Source of the DNA: Staphylococcus condimenti
GTDB taxonomy: Bacteria > Bacillota > Bacilli > Staphylococcales > Staphylococcaceae
NCBI RefSeq assembly: GCF_001618885.1
Contig: NZ_CP015114.1
Coordinates: 1,922,001 to 1,986,000, forward strand
Direction of reading: 5' to 3'
DNA: 64,000 nt
The notes beneath the pieces were generated by a model. That model was not told the DNA's origin, searched no databases, and saw nothing but the letters and a program-made list of their open reading frames with translations. Below, piece by piece: positions 37,311-45,742 of this stretch; within the stretch, counting starts at the first letter, position 1, and every line of letters begins with the position of its first letter. The position numbers and the translations under genes were made by a program.

Positions 37311-38516
37311 ATGCATATACCATTTAGTCCGCCGCAAATCTCTGAAGATGCTATTAACAGTGTAGTTGAAACATTAAGAAGTGGTTGGATCACTACAGGA
37401 CCGAAAACAAAGGAATTTGAGGATGCTTTAACAAAATATATGGGTACACAAGGTACAGTTTGTATGAATTCTGCTACTGCAGCATTAGAGATGACATTGC
37501 GTTTGTTAGGAATAGGACCTGGTGATGAAGTCATTACATCTGCATATACATATACAGCTTCTGCCTCAGTTATTGATCATGTAGGTGCCAAAATTGTGTT
37601 AGTTGATACTCAAAAAGAATCATTAGAAATGGATTATCAACAATTAGAAGATAAAGTCACAGAAAATACGAAAGCTATTATCCCTGTAGATATTGCAGGA
37701 CAGTTATGTGATTATGAAAAAATCTTTGATATTGCTGAACGTAAACAGGCATTATTCTCTACAGATAATGAGGTACACCAAAAATTAAATCGAATTGCCG
37801 TTATTGATGATGGTGCACATTCATTCGGAGCCAAAAAAGGTGATATTCGAAGTGGTCGCTTTGCAGACTTTACTACATTTTCATTCCATGCAGTTAAAAA
37901 CTTAACAACTGCTGAAGGCGGTGCTGTGACTTGGACTGAAGATTATACGAAGTATGGCATTGATATCGCTAAAAGATTTAAAACTTCTATCTTGCATGGT
38001 CAAAGTAAAGATGCTTTTTCCAAAATGCAAAAGGGAAATTGGGAATATGATATCGAACAGTTAGGATACAAATTTAATATGACAGATATTAATGCGGCAA
38101 TCGGCTTAGATCAATTAGAAAAGTACGAAGAGAACTTAAAGCGCCGTAAAGAAATCGTAAAGTTTTATGAAGCCCATTTAAACCCTGAATTATTAACGAC
38201 ACTGAAACATTTTGATAATGATAAAGAATCAAGTTGCCACTTATATTTAACATGGATAAAAGGTGCCTCAGAAGAAAAGCGTAATGAAATCATTACTCAA
38301 TTAGCTGAAGCAGGTATTGCAACTAATGTGCACTATAAGCCGTTGCCATTATTTACAGCTTATAAAAATTATGGGTTTGATATTAAAGATTTTCCAAATG
38401 CTTATGCACATTACCAAAATGAATTGTCTTTACCAATTTACCCACAACTGACAAACGAAGAGATCGAATATGTCGTCAAACACGTGAACCAAGCAGTAAG
38501 TGAGGTTTTAATATGA
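37311..38516 (+). CDS. DegT/DnrJ/EryC1/StrS-family PLP aminotransferase
   Basis: A 401-residue aminotransferase that puts an amino group on a nucleotide-activated keto-sugar. Evidence: RSGWITTGPKTKEFE at the start, CMNSATAALEMTLRLLGIGPGDEVI, TYTASASVI, the Asp in VIDDGAHSFGA, and the PLP-binding Lys in TTFSFHAVKNLTTAEGG near residue 201. Similar enzymes act in bacillosamine and legionaminic-acid type pathways. It begins the exopolysaccharide operon, and its stop overlaps the next start as ATGA. The exact sugar cannot be read from sequence. Confidence 0.87.
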   Translation: MHIPFSPPQISEDAINSVVETLRSGWITTGPKTKEFEDALTKYMGTQGTVCMNSATAALEMTLRLLGIGPGDEVITSAYTYTASASVIDHVGAKIVLVDTQKESLEMDYQQLEDKVTENTKAIIPVDIAGQLCDYEKIFDIAERKQALFSTDNEVHQKLNRIAVIDDGAHSFGAKKGDIRSGRFADFTTFSFHAVKNLTTAEGGAVTWTEDYTKYGIDIAKRFKTSILHGQSKDAFSKMQKGNWEYDIEQLGYKFNMTDINAAIGLDQLEKYEENLKRRKEIVKFYEAHLNPELLTTLKHFDNDKESSCHLYLTWIKGASEEKRNEIITQLAEAGIATNVHYKPLPLFTAYKNYGFDIKDFPNAYAHYQNELSLPIYPQLTNEEIEYVVKHVNQAVSEVLI

Positions 38517-39622
38517 AGAAAATATTAATTCTAGGTGTAGCACCTGTCCAAGCTGAAGCCATAGAAAAATTAAATGATATGGGATATGAAACTTATGCGA
38601 TTGCGATGAAGAAAGACGGACCGGGTGCAGATGCAGCGCAGCATTTTGAAGAAATTAATATTATCGATGAACAGGCAGTAAGCCAATATATTAAAGATAA
38701 TCAAATCGATGCAGTATATTCTGTAGGTTCAGATTTAGCGATGCCAGTAGCTAATAAACTTTCTGAAGCATTAAACTTACCGCATTTTGTCAGTTATGAG
38801 ACTGCTTACGCATGTAACCATAAAGATGAGATGCGCCAACGTACAAATGGGATTACAGGATCAGTTCCTTTTGAAATCACACAAAATGCAGATTATCAAA
38901 CTGAAATTGATTATCCTGTTTTTGTTAAACCGACAGATGGACAGGGACAACGAGGTATTTCATTAGTTGAAACAAAAGAAGCGTTACCAAATGCAATTAG
39001 AAAAGCAATTGAAAATTCGCGTGAAGGTTCAGCGATTATTGAACGTTATATTGATGGATATGAAATCAGTGTAAACGGATATGTAGTTGATGGAAAATTA
39101 CAGTTCACTCTAGTTTCTATGCGTGAGACTTGGCCGCAACATCCAGGTCTTATTCATAAACACGTGATTGATCCTGAAGTAAAGTTTCCAATGTACTCTA
39201 TTGAAGCAGCAATTCAAGCACATTTAGAAACGCTTCAAATAGATAATGGACCTGTTTATGCACAAGTTAAAGTGATGAATGATGAAGCGTTTATCATTGA
39301 AATTACACCACGATTTGATGGGTGTCATATGCACAAATTGATTCAATATTATAACGAAGATGATTTACTGGATAAAACGTTTAAACATCTTTTAGAAAAC
39401 CAAAAACCTTCTTTTTCAAAAGAAGGAGAAGTTCAGCCCGTTGTTTTAGAGTTCATGTGTGAAACTCCGAATCAAACAATTGACTATAATCAATTCAAAA
39501 CACCTGAAGGTACAGTGGAGTCTTACCGTTATTATAATCAAGGTGATATGATTCGCCCCGTGAATGGTGTTTATGACAAAGTCGGATTTTATATCTATCC
39601 TTTGAAAAAGGAGGAAATCTAG
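38513..39622 (+). CDS. ATP-grasp family ligase
   Basis: A 369-residue ATP-grasp protein of the CarB/PylC-like type. The N-terminal Rossmann-like part starts KKILILGVAPVQAEAIEKLNDMGYE. The ATP-grasp core includes DYPVFVKPTDGQGQRGISLV and IIERYIDGYEISVNGYV, and the metal-binding Glu residues sit in EAFIIEITPRFDG. Such enzymes form amide or ester bonds via an acyl phosphate. Coupled by ATGA to the aminotransferase and abutting the epimerase, it may attach an amino acid or other acid to the new amino group, a step usually done by an acetyltransferase. That role is inferred. Confidence 0.8.
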   Translation: MKKILILGVAPVQAEAIEKLNDMGYETYAIAMKKDGPGADAAQHFEEINIIDEQAVSQYIKDNQIDAVYSVGSDLAMPVANKLSEALNLPHFVSYETAYACNHKDEMRQRTNGITGSVPFEITQNADYQTEIDYPVFVKPTDGQGQRGISLVETKEALPNAIRKAIENSREGSAIIERYIDGYEISVNGYVVDGKLQFTLVSMRETWPQHPGLIHKHVIDPEVKFPMYSIEAAIQAHLETLQIDNGPVYAQVKVMNDEAFIIEITPRFDGCHMHKLIQYYNEDDLLDKTFKHLLENQKPSFSKEGEVQPVVLEFMCETPNQTIDYNQFKTPEGTVESYRYYNQGDMIRPVNGVYDKVGFYIYPLKKEEI

Positions 39623-40534
39623 ATGGCTTTTCGTATTACGGGCGGAACAGGTCTGTTAGGCCGTTATTTTACAAAAGTACTTCAAGAACATGGCAGTGAC
39701 TATACGGTACTTTCGCGTAAACCAGAAACACAAGGTGTAGATCCGCATCGTATACAGACGGATTATTCCAAAGCGTCTTTAGAAACCATATTTCAAGGAA
39801 ATGATGTCATCGTTCATTTAGCAGGAGGCAGAGGGCCACAGCAAGATATCAGTGCTTATACTGAAGAATTGCAATTGGCTCAGAATATATTTGAAGCAGC
39901 TCAAGCTAAGCAGTGTAAAAAAGTAATTGTAGCTTCATCGATTTCTGTATATGCAGATCCTGATACATTACCATGGCATGAAAACTCCGCAGCAGATGAT
40001 GTGCCTAAATCATTATATGGGCTGAATAAGAAATATATTGAAGCTTTAGCAGAATATTATGCAACGCGCTTTGGATTAGATGTTGTTTGTTTACGTTTTT
40101 CACATTTGTTCGGTGCAAATGAGAAAAACAATTACATGATTAATTACTTTATGCGTTTAGCGTATTTAGGTAAACCTTTAACTGTTATGGGTGCAAGCGA
40201 TGTACAACGTGAATTTTTATATGCTAAAGATGCAGCGCAAGCTATCTGGCAAGCAAGCCAACATGATACAAAATCATTGGTTTTAAATGTAAAGGGTAGT
40301 GAATCTCTGACAAATTTAGAAGTTGCTGAATCAATTAATACAGCATTCAATAACCGCACACCTATAAACCGTAAAGATAAAGATGTTTCAGATTTCTTTA
40401 CGCCATCTTATATGGATGGTACGCGAGCTGAAGAAGAAATTGCTTATTCACCTTATTATCAATTTTCAGAAGCTTTGCAAGAAATTTATCGGGAAATGGA
40501 GCTGCTTGATGATGAATTACCAGAAAAATATTAA
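39623..40534 (+). CDS. NAD-dependent epimerase/dehydratase (extended SDR)
   Basis: A 303-residue extended short-chain dehydrogenase acting on a nucleotide sugar. The NAD-binding motif is ITGGTGLLGRYF at the N-terminus. The catalytic set is Ser in VASSISVYADP, then Tyr and Lys in SLYGLNKKYIEAL. It starts at the base following the ATP-grasp stop, with GGAGG inside the end of that gene, and overlaps the following transferase by 26 bp. Whether it is a 4,6-dehydratase, epimerase or reductase is undecided. No separate dehydratase is present in the operon, so this may be the enzyme feeding the aminotransferase. Confidence 0.85.
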   Translation: MAFRITGGTGLLGRYFTKVLQEHGSDYTVLSRKPETQGVDPHRIQTDYSKASLETIFQGNDVIVHLAGGRGPQQDISAYTEELQLAQNIFEAAQAKQCKKVIVASSISVYADPDTLPWHENSAADDVPKSLYGLNKKYIEALAEYYATRFGLDVVCLRFSHLFGANEKNNYMINYFMRLAYLGKPLTVMGASDVQREFLYAKDAAQAIWQASQHDTKSLVLNVKGSESLTNLEVAESINTAFNNRTPINRKDKDVSDFFTPSYMDGTRAEEEIAYSPYYQFSEALQEIYREMELLDDELPEKY

Positions 40535-41102
40535 AAGAATGCTAGATATTATATTGTTTATCGCTTTGCTGCCGATACTTATTTTAGTTGCTTTGCCAGT
40601 GAGCTTTGCAATCAAATCAGAAGATCGTGGCAGTATTTTATATAACGGTAAACGTTTAGGTGAAGGTATGCTTCCATTCAAGATGCATAAATTCAGAACA
40701 ATGAAAGAAAATGCAGCTGATATCCGTAATGAGGACGGCAGTACATTTAATAGTGATAATGACCCACGCGTAACTAATATTGGACGTTTTTTACGTAAAT
40801 CAAGCGTGGATGAATTGCCTCAATTATTAAATGTTTTAAAAGGTGACATGAGTTTTGTGGGACCGCGTCCAAGTCCGCTTGGAAATGAAGCACGCTATCC
40901 TGATTATTATAAAGAGAAGTTTCATGTGAAACCTGGAATTACAGGTTTGACACAAGCTTTGCTCAGAAATAGTGCTTCTATGGAAGAACGTATGCGTTTA
41001 GACGCATTTTACGCTCAAAATGTTGGTTTCAAAATGGATGCATTTATTATTTACAAAACGATAGCGACTGTTTTATTGCAGAAAAATATTAATCAGAAAT
41101 AG
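40509..41102 (+). CDS. Phosphoglycosyl transferase (bacterial sugar transferase, initiating)
   Basis: A 197-residue monotopic phosphoglycosyl transferase of the PglC/WcaJ C-terminal type. It moves a sugar-1-phosphate from a UDP-sugar to undecaprenyl phosphate, starting the repeat unit on the membrane. Seen: the re-entrant hydrophobic helix at about 10-32, then KMHKFRTM, RNEDGSTFNSDNDPRVTNIGR, SSVDELPQLLNVLKGDMSFVGPRP and the KPGITGL motif. I start at the ATG at 40509, seven bases after GGAG within the upstream gene; longer frames upstream are not supported. Confidence 0.9.
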   Translation: MMNYQKNIKRMLDIILFIALLPILILVALPVSFAIKSEDRGSILYNGKRLGEGMLPFKMHKFRTMKENAADIRNEDGSTFNSDNDPRVTNIGRFLRKSSVDELPQLLNVLKGDMSFVGPRPSPLGNEARYPDYYKEKFHVKPGITGLTQALLRNSASMEERMRLDAFYAQNVGFKMDAFIIYKTIATVLLQKNINQK

Positions 41103-41120
41103 AAGGGTAAGGAAAATCCA

Positions 41121-42386
41121 ATGCAAAAAGAACTGATTCTGTTGACGAACTATTTCCCCTATTATAAAGGCGAGGAATATTTAGAAGAAGAAATTGATTA
41201 TCTTGCAGACGAATTTGACCATATCACTGTCATACCGACTATGGTAAGCCCGTCAATGAAATTAACACGTGATTTACCGGATACTGCGACTGTTTTAGAT
41301 CTTCCTTTTCCGCAAGGCTTAAAAAATAAAGCTGTTAACTTTTTAAAGACAGCGCCGCATATTATGTTGAATAGAAGACGTTTACAAGAGATTGGCAAGA
41401 ATGCAGGTTCATTAAATCCTTACAAGTGGTTATATAATTTATATTTTGAATCACGTACAGATGCTATATACCATGATTTGATTCATTCAGGACTTTTGCC
41501 TGAAAACAATCCTGATACACAGATTTATTTATATAGTTATTGGTTCTATATTACAGCGAATTTAGGTACAAAATTAAAGTATGATTATTATGGCGATACT
41601 TCAATCCCTTTAATTTCTCGAGGTCATGGTTATGATGTGAATGATTATATTAAACCATTTAGTTTCTTACCGATGCGTAAAGGTATGTTGTCACGTGTAG
41701 ACGCACTTTATCCTGTATCTGATATGAGCAGTCAATATTTACAGAAAAAATTTCCTGCTTATAGCGATAAAATTGAAACAAGACGTTTAGGTGTAGGAAA
41801 GGGTGATTTCCAAGTTTCTGAACGTGATCCTATGTTGATTGTAAGTTGTTCAACCATTCGTCAGTTAAAACGTTTGGACATTATTGTTGATGCTTTGGCT
41901 CAATTGAATCAATCAGGTTATGTATTTAAATGGGTGCATATCGGTGATGGTCCAGATGCAGAAAAAATTGAAGCACGTGCTAAAGAAAAGTTGAACGCAG
42001 ATGAATATGAGTTTATCGGACGCTTGCCGAATAAAGAAGTAAGACAATGGTATCATGATCATAACCCTTCTTTATTTGTAAATACATCAGAATCAGAAGG
42101 TGTCCCTGTTTCTGTTATGGAAGCTATGGCAAATGCGATTCCAGTAGTAGCTTCAGATGTAGGCGGAACTGCTGAAATCGTAAAACCTAAACAAAATGGT
42201 CTGCTGATTGGATCTGAGTTGAGTGTTGATGAAACTGCTGCAGCTATTGAAGATTTCATTCAAATGTCTAATGAAGACTATTTGCGTTATGCTGAAGGCG
42301 CTTATCAGACATGGAAAGATTTAAGTGATTCCGAAACTCTGTATACAGTGTTTGCTCAAGAATTAGCAGAAAAAGGTATGAAGTAA
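41121..42386 (+). CDS. Glycosyltransferase, GT4-like
   Basis: A 421-residue GT-B glycosyltransferase that adds a sugar to the lipid-linked repeat unit in the cytoplasm. The C-terminal nucleotide-sugar domain shows VSCSTIRQLKRLDIIVDALA, FIGRLPNKEVRQWY, and the EX7E motif in SESEGVPVSVMEAMANAIPVVASDVGGTAE. The N-terminal domain is diverged, as is common. It lies 18 bp behind the sugar transferase and is the only dedicated glycosyltransferase in the operon. Donor and acceptor are unknown. Confidence 0.87.
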   Translation: MQKELILLTNYFPYYKGEEYLEEEIDYLADEFDHITVIPTMVSPSMKLTRDLPDTATVLDLPFPQGLKNKAVNFLKTAPHIMLNRRRLQEIGKNAGSLNPYKWLYNLYFESRTDAIYHDLIHSGLLPENNPDTQIYLYSYWFYITANLGTKLKYDYYGDTSIPLISRGHGYDVNDYIKPFSFLPMRKGMLSRVDALYPVSDMSSQYLQKKFPAYSDKIETRRLGVGKGDFQVSERDPMLIVSCSTIRQLKRLDIIVDALAQLNQSGYVFKWVHIGDGPDAEKIEARAKEKLNADEYEFIGRLPNKEVRQWYHDHNPSLFVNTSESEGVPVSVMEAMANAIPVVASDVGGTAEIVKPKQNGLLIGSELSVDETAAAIEDFIQMSNEDYLRYAEGAYQTWKDLSDSETLYTVFAQELAEKGMK

Positions 42387-42644
42387 AGCTGTTTTTTATA
42401 GCGAAGTGCGGCTATACGGCATTGGAGAGGCAGGATGGGATGATGGTGGAAAAATGTAGAGAACATTTTTGATGTATGGATTAGTATGAATGCTTATGCG
42501 AGAAGCGGTTGTCTTATTGAGATAAAACATTAATCTAATACTAACAACATCACCTATGATAGAACTATAAAATTAGCAGTAAAAATGTAACACTCGAATT
42601 ATAAAGAAAAACAAAAAGTAATGAATCAGTGAGTAGGTGGGAGT
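42387..42644. other. Gap inside the polysaccharide locus, 258 bp
   Basis: No convincing gene and no strong terminator were seen. It may contain a second promoter for the polymerase and flippase genes, but no clear -35/-10 pair was found. Confidence 0.4.
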
Positions 42645-44093
42645 TTGGCCAGATTATTAAGATGGAGTGTGCTTAGTGCAGCAGTGATAGTGCTCGCATT
42701 GGGAATTATATTCTCAAATATCAATTTGCTATTTAGCGCGCTCCTGTTATTTTTTCTGAACAATATTATATATGGATTTGAATCGTTCAACCAGCGGGTC
42801 ATTTTCTTTATGTTTAATGTGACCTTCTTTGTTTTCTTAATGGGGAGAATGGTTGTCAGTCAACTCTTCCACTATAAAGAAGACCAATTCAAATTGCTGG
42901 GAACATATTTCACAGATCAATCCACAATTATTAGTATTTTAATTATGCTGAGTTTGAGTCTATTTTGTCTGTTTTTAGGATATGCCTTATTAGATCGAAA
43001 CATTCATCGCAGTTTCGAAAATTTTGTTCCGACAGAGACAGATTATATCAAAAATATACGTTTGGTCAGTTTAATTGTTTTTGCGATTGCAATTGTATTT
43101 AAATTGATTTACTTAGCAGGCGCAATTCAAGCTTCACAATCGTTAGGATATTATGCATATTTCTCAACATTTAAATCTAGCTTGCCTGGACCAATGGTGC
43201 TGATCAGCAGAATGTTTCCTATAGCATTCTTTGTTTATTTAGCTACACTGCCCGCTATTAAACGCGCATGGATACCTATTTTGGCGTATCTGTTCGTAGA
43301 TGGGTTATCTGTTTTAACAGGCTCACGCTCTGATTTTATGTTAGATGTATTGATTTTGTTTATCTATTTCTGTTATCGAAATCAAATTGCTAAACGTACA
43401 CATACTAAAAAATGGTTTGGTAAAAAAACATTAGTGACAGGAATCATCGCGGCACCAGTATTGTTAGCTTTAATGAATTTTGTGGGAAATAATCGCGGCA
43501 GCACATCTACGAGCAGCAGCTCGGTTTTAGATTCATTAATGTCATTCTTTTTCTCACAAGGTATTAGTGTTAATGTTATTGGTTATACAATTGAAAAGGC
43601 TAAAGATATTCCAGATAAAATTTATACAATCGGTCCTTTGACAGAATATGTGAAATTCAATATCTGGGGTAACCTAACTGGCGGGCAAGGCGGTTGGTCA
43701 GGCCAATCAGTAGATCGTGCTTTGGAAGGCTATCAATACTCTCATACAATTTCATATGTCATAATGAAAGACTTATATCTGAAAGGTGTCGGATATGGTT
43801 CGAGTTTTGTAGCAGAGCTGTATCACGATTTCGGGTATGTCGGCATCATTATTGGCAGCATGATTATTGGATTGTTGATTGGATATTTCACTAAAATGTT
43901 GACGGCTAAGCATATTATCGTTATTGCAATCGCTTTGATTATGGCTAGAATGATTTTGTTTATTCCTCGTGCCAGTACGATTGCGTTTATTATTGATACA
44001 TTCTCGCCAGCGAACATCTTCACAGCTATCGTGATTTTTGCCGGAGAACGTGTGTTAAGACCTTATCTCAATCGCAAAAGGAAAAAATCATAA
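42645..44093 (+). CDS. O-antigen/polysaccharide polymerase (Wzy-like)
   Basis: A 482-residue membrane protein with about 12 hydrophobic segments. A large outside loop near residues 280-365 (NNRGSTSTSSSSV, then GGQGGWSGQSVDRALEGYQYS) has the look of the periplasmic-type loop of Wzy/EpsG-like polymerases. SRSDF near residue 226 is typical for the oligosaccharide repeat unit polymerase family. It would join repeat units outside the membrane. It starts at a TTG after GGTGGGAG. The flippase gene follows 15 bp later. Confidence 0.78.
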   Translation: MARLLRWSVLSAAVIVLALGIIFSNINLLFSALLLFFLNNIIYGFESFNQRVIFFMFNVTFFVFLMGRMVVSQLFHYKEDQFKLLGTYFTDQSTIISILIMLSLSLFCLFLGYALLDRNIHRSFENFVPTETDYIKNIRLVSLIVFAIAIVFKLIYLAGAIQASQSLGYYAYFSTFKSSLPGPMVLISRMFPIAFFVYLATLPAIKRAWIPILAYLFVDGLSVLTGSRSDFMLDVLILFIYFCYRNQIAKRTHTKKWFGKKTLVTGIIAAPVLLALMNFVGNNRGSTSTSSSSVLDSLMSFFFSQGISVNVIGYTIEKAKDIPDKIYTIGPLTEYVKFNIWGNLTGGQGGWSGQSVDRALEGYQYSHTISYVIMKDLYLKGVGYGSSFVAELYHDFGYVGIIIGSMIIGLLIGYFTKMLTAKHIIVIAIALIMARMILFIPRASTIAFIIDTFSPANIFTAIVIFAGERVLRPYLNRKRKKS

Positions 44094-44108
44094 TCGGGAG
44101 CTAATATT

Positions 44109-45656
44109 ATGAATCAAAGAAGAGCTGGAGCAATCATATCCTACATATCCATATTCGGAAATATATTAGTGGCGGTGTTATATACACCGTTCTTTATCCG
44201 TACGCTTGGTACTTCCGAATATGGGTTATACAACTTAGTCCTTTCATTCTTAGTATATTTGAATATCATGGACCTTTCTTTTGGAAATACGATTGCTAAA
44301 TATTTATCACAAAACCGAGTGAACGGTTCTAAAGAACAAGAGTCTCGTATCCTTGGTAATATTTTAAATATCTATTTTCTGTGCTCGCTCATTGTCGGAC
44401 TCATGGGCGTGATTTTGTATTTTAACGCAGATGCAATTTTCGGTCAGTCTCTTGCACCGAAGCAATTGTCTGAGTTAAAGCTGATGTTGATTTTTATTAT
44501 TATCAACATTATGATTTCGTTCTATCCAGGGATATTCAATGGTATCTTGCAAGCATATGAGTATTTTGCGATTGCTAAAACGATGTTATTAATCCGTGTG
44601 GTTGCACCCTCTATTATTGCAACACCATTTTTATTGATGGGATATGGTGCTGTTACAATTATCGTGATTACATTAAGTGTTAACTTTGCATGTTTAGTCA
44701 TTGGAATGATTTTATGCCGATCTCGTGTGAAAATTAGATTTGATTGGCGTGGCTCTGTAAATATCACGAGCTTAGTGCAGCAAAAAGAACTGAATGTATA
44801 TCTCGGTTTAGTACTCGTTTCAATAGCGATTGAGCAATTGACATTAAATTTTGGCCAAATGATATTAGGGGCAATCAATGGGACAGTAGCAGTTGCGATA
44901 TTTGTAATTGCAGTTCAATTCGTAAAAATCTTCCAGCAATTTGCGACATCTATTAATAATGTAACTTTCCCGCGGTTTTCGATGTTGGTTGTTGAAGGTG
45001 CAAATAATCATGTGTTATTAAAAGAAATGACACGTATCAGTCGAATCCAATTGATTGTTTTGACATTCATCCTATCAGGATTTGTGATATTCGGAGAGAA
45101 CTTCATTGTGATATGGGCAGGACAAGATTTCAGACCTGCTTATATTATGACTGTGGTATTGATGTTCACAATTACTTTCCAACTTTCACAATTGCCAGCA
45201 GTCAGTATTATTCAAGCCCATAACCGTCAAACTTTCCGATTTATTGTTTTGGCAATAACATTGATTATTGCGATTGCAGGTGCAGTGATAACTGCTCCTC
45301 AATATAGTGGTTATGGTGTTTCATTATCTATTGGTATCTTCAGTTTCTTGGGTTATACATTAGTAATGAACGTTTATTACCATAGAAAAATCGGTTTGGA
45401 TATGTATAAATTCTGGCTGGAAATGGGCAAAATATGGTTGCCGATGATTATCATCACAGCTGCGTATTATTTTGTTTATCAATGGATTGCAAATAGTTTT
45501 GGTAAAGGGTTAGTCATTTTGGGCATTAATATTATTGTATATTCATTGTTATACTCTGTAGTATTATGGACATTTATTATGAGTGATAGTGAGAAGAAAA
45601 TAGCATATCATGTCTTCAATCGCTTTAATCCAAAAAGAAATAGCAATGCACATTAA
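44109..45656 (+). CDS. Polysaccharide flippase (Wzx/MATE-like)
   Basis: A 515-residue membrane protein with 14 predicted spans of the polysaccharide transporter (PST/MOP) type. It begins with the amphipathic RRAGAIISYISIFGNILVAV and the conserved YTPFFIRTLGTSEYGLYNLV motif of Wzx-like proteins. It moves lipid-linked repeat units across the membrane. It is the last gene of the operon, with a GGGAG site and a strong bidirectional terminator after it. Confidence 0.9.
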   Translation: MNQRRAGAIISYISIFGNILVAVLYTPFFIRTLGTSEYGLYNLVLSFLVYLNIMDLSFGNTIAKYLSQNRVNGSKEQESRILGNILNIYFLCSLIVGLMGVILYFNADAIFGQSLAPKQLSELKLMLIFIIINIMISFYPGIFNGILQAYEYFAIAKTMLLIRVVAPSIIATPFLLMGYGAVTIIVITLSVNFACLVIGMILCRSRVKIRFDWRGSVNITSLVQQKELNVYLGLVLVSIAIEQLTLNFGQMILGAINGTVAVAIFVIAVQFVKIFQQFATSINNVTFPRFSMLVVEGANNHVLLKEMTRISRIQLIVLTFILSGFVIFGENFIVIWAGQDFRPAYIMTVVLMFTITFQLSQLPAVSIIQAHNRQTFRFIVLAITLIIAIAGAVITAPQYSGYGVSLSIGIFSFLGYTLVMNVYYHRKIGLDMYKFWLEMGKIWLPMIIITAAYYFVYQWIANSFGKGLVILGINIIVYSLLYSVVLWTFIMSDSEKKIAYHVFNRFNPKRNSNAH

Positions 45657-45676
45657 AATTATCAGGTGAATATAAT

Positions 45677-45730
45677 AAACTCCCTATAAGTACTCGCTCA
45701 ATAGAGTGAACACAGTATAGGGAGTTTTTA
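45677..45730. terminator. Bidirectional terminator
   Basis: AAACTCCCTATA pairs with TATAGGGAGTTT around a 27-nt loop, between converging genes. Confidence 0.85.
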
Positions 45731-45742
45731 ATATATGTTTAA

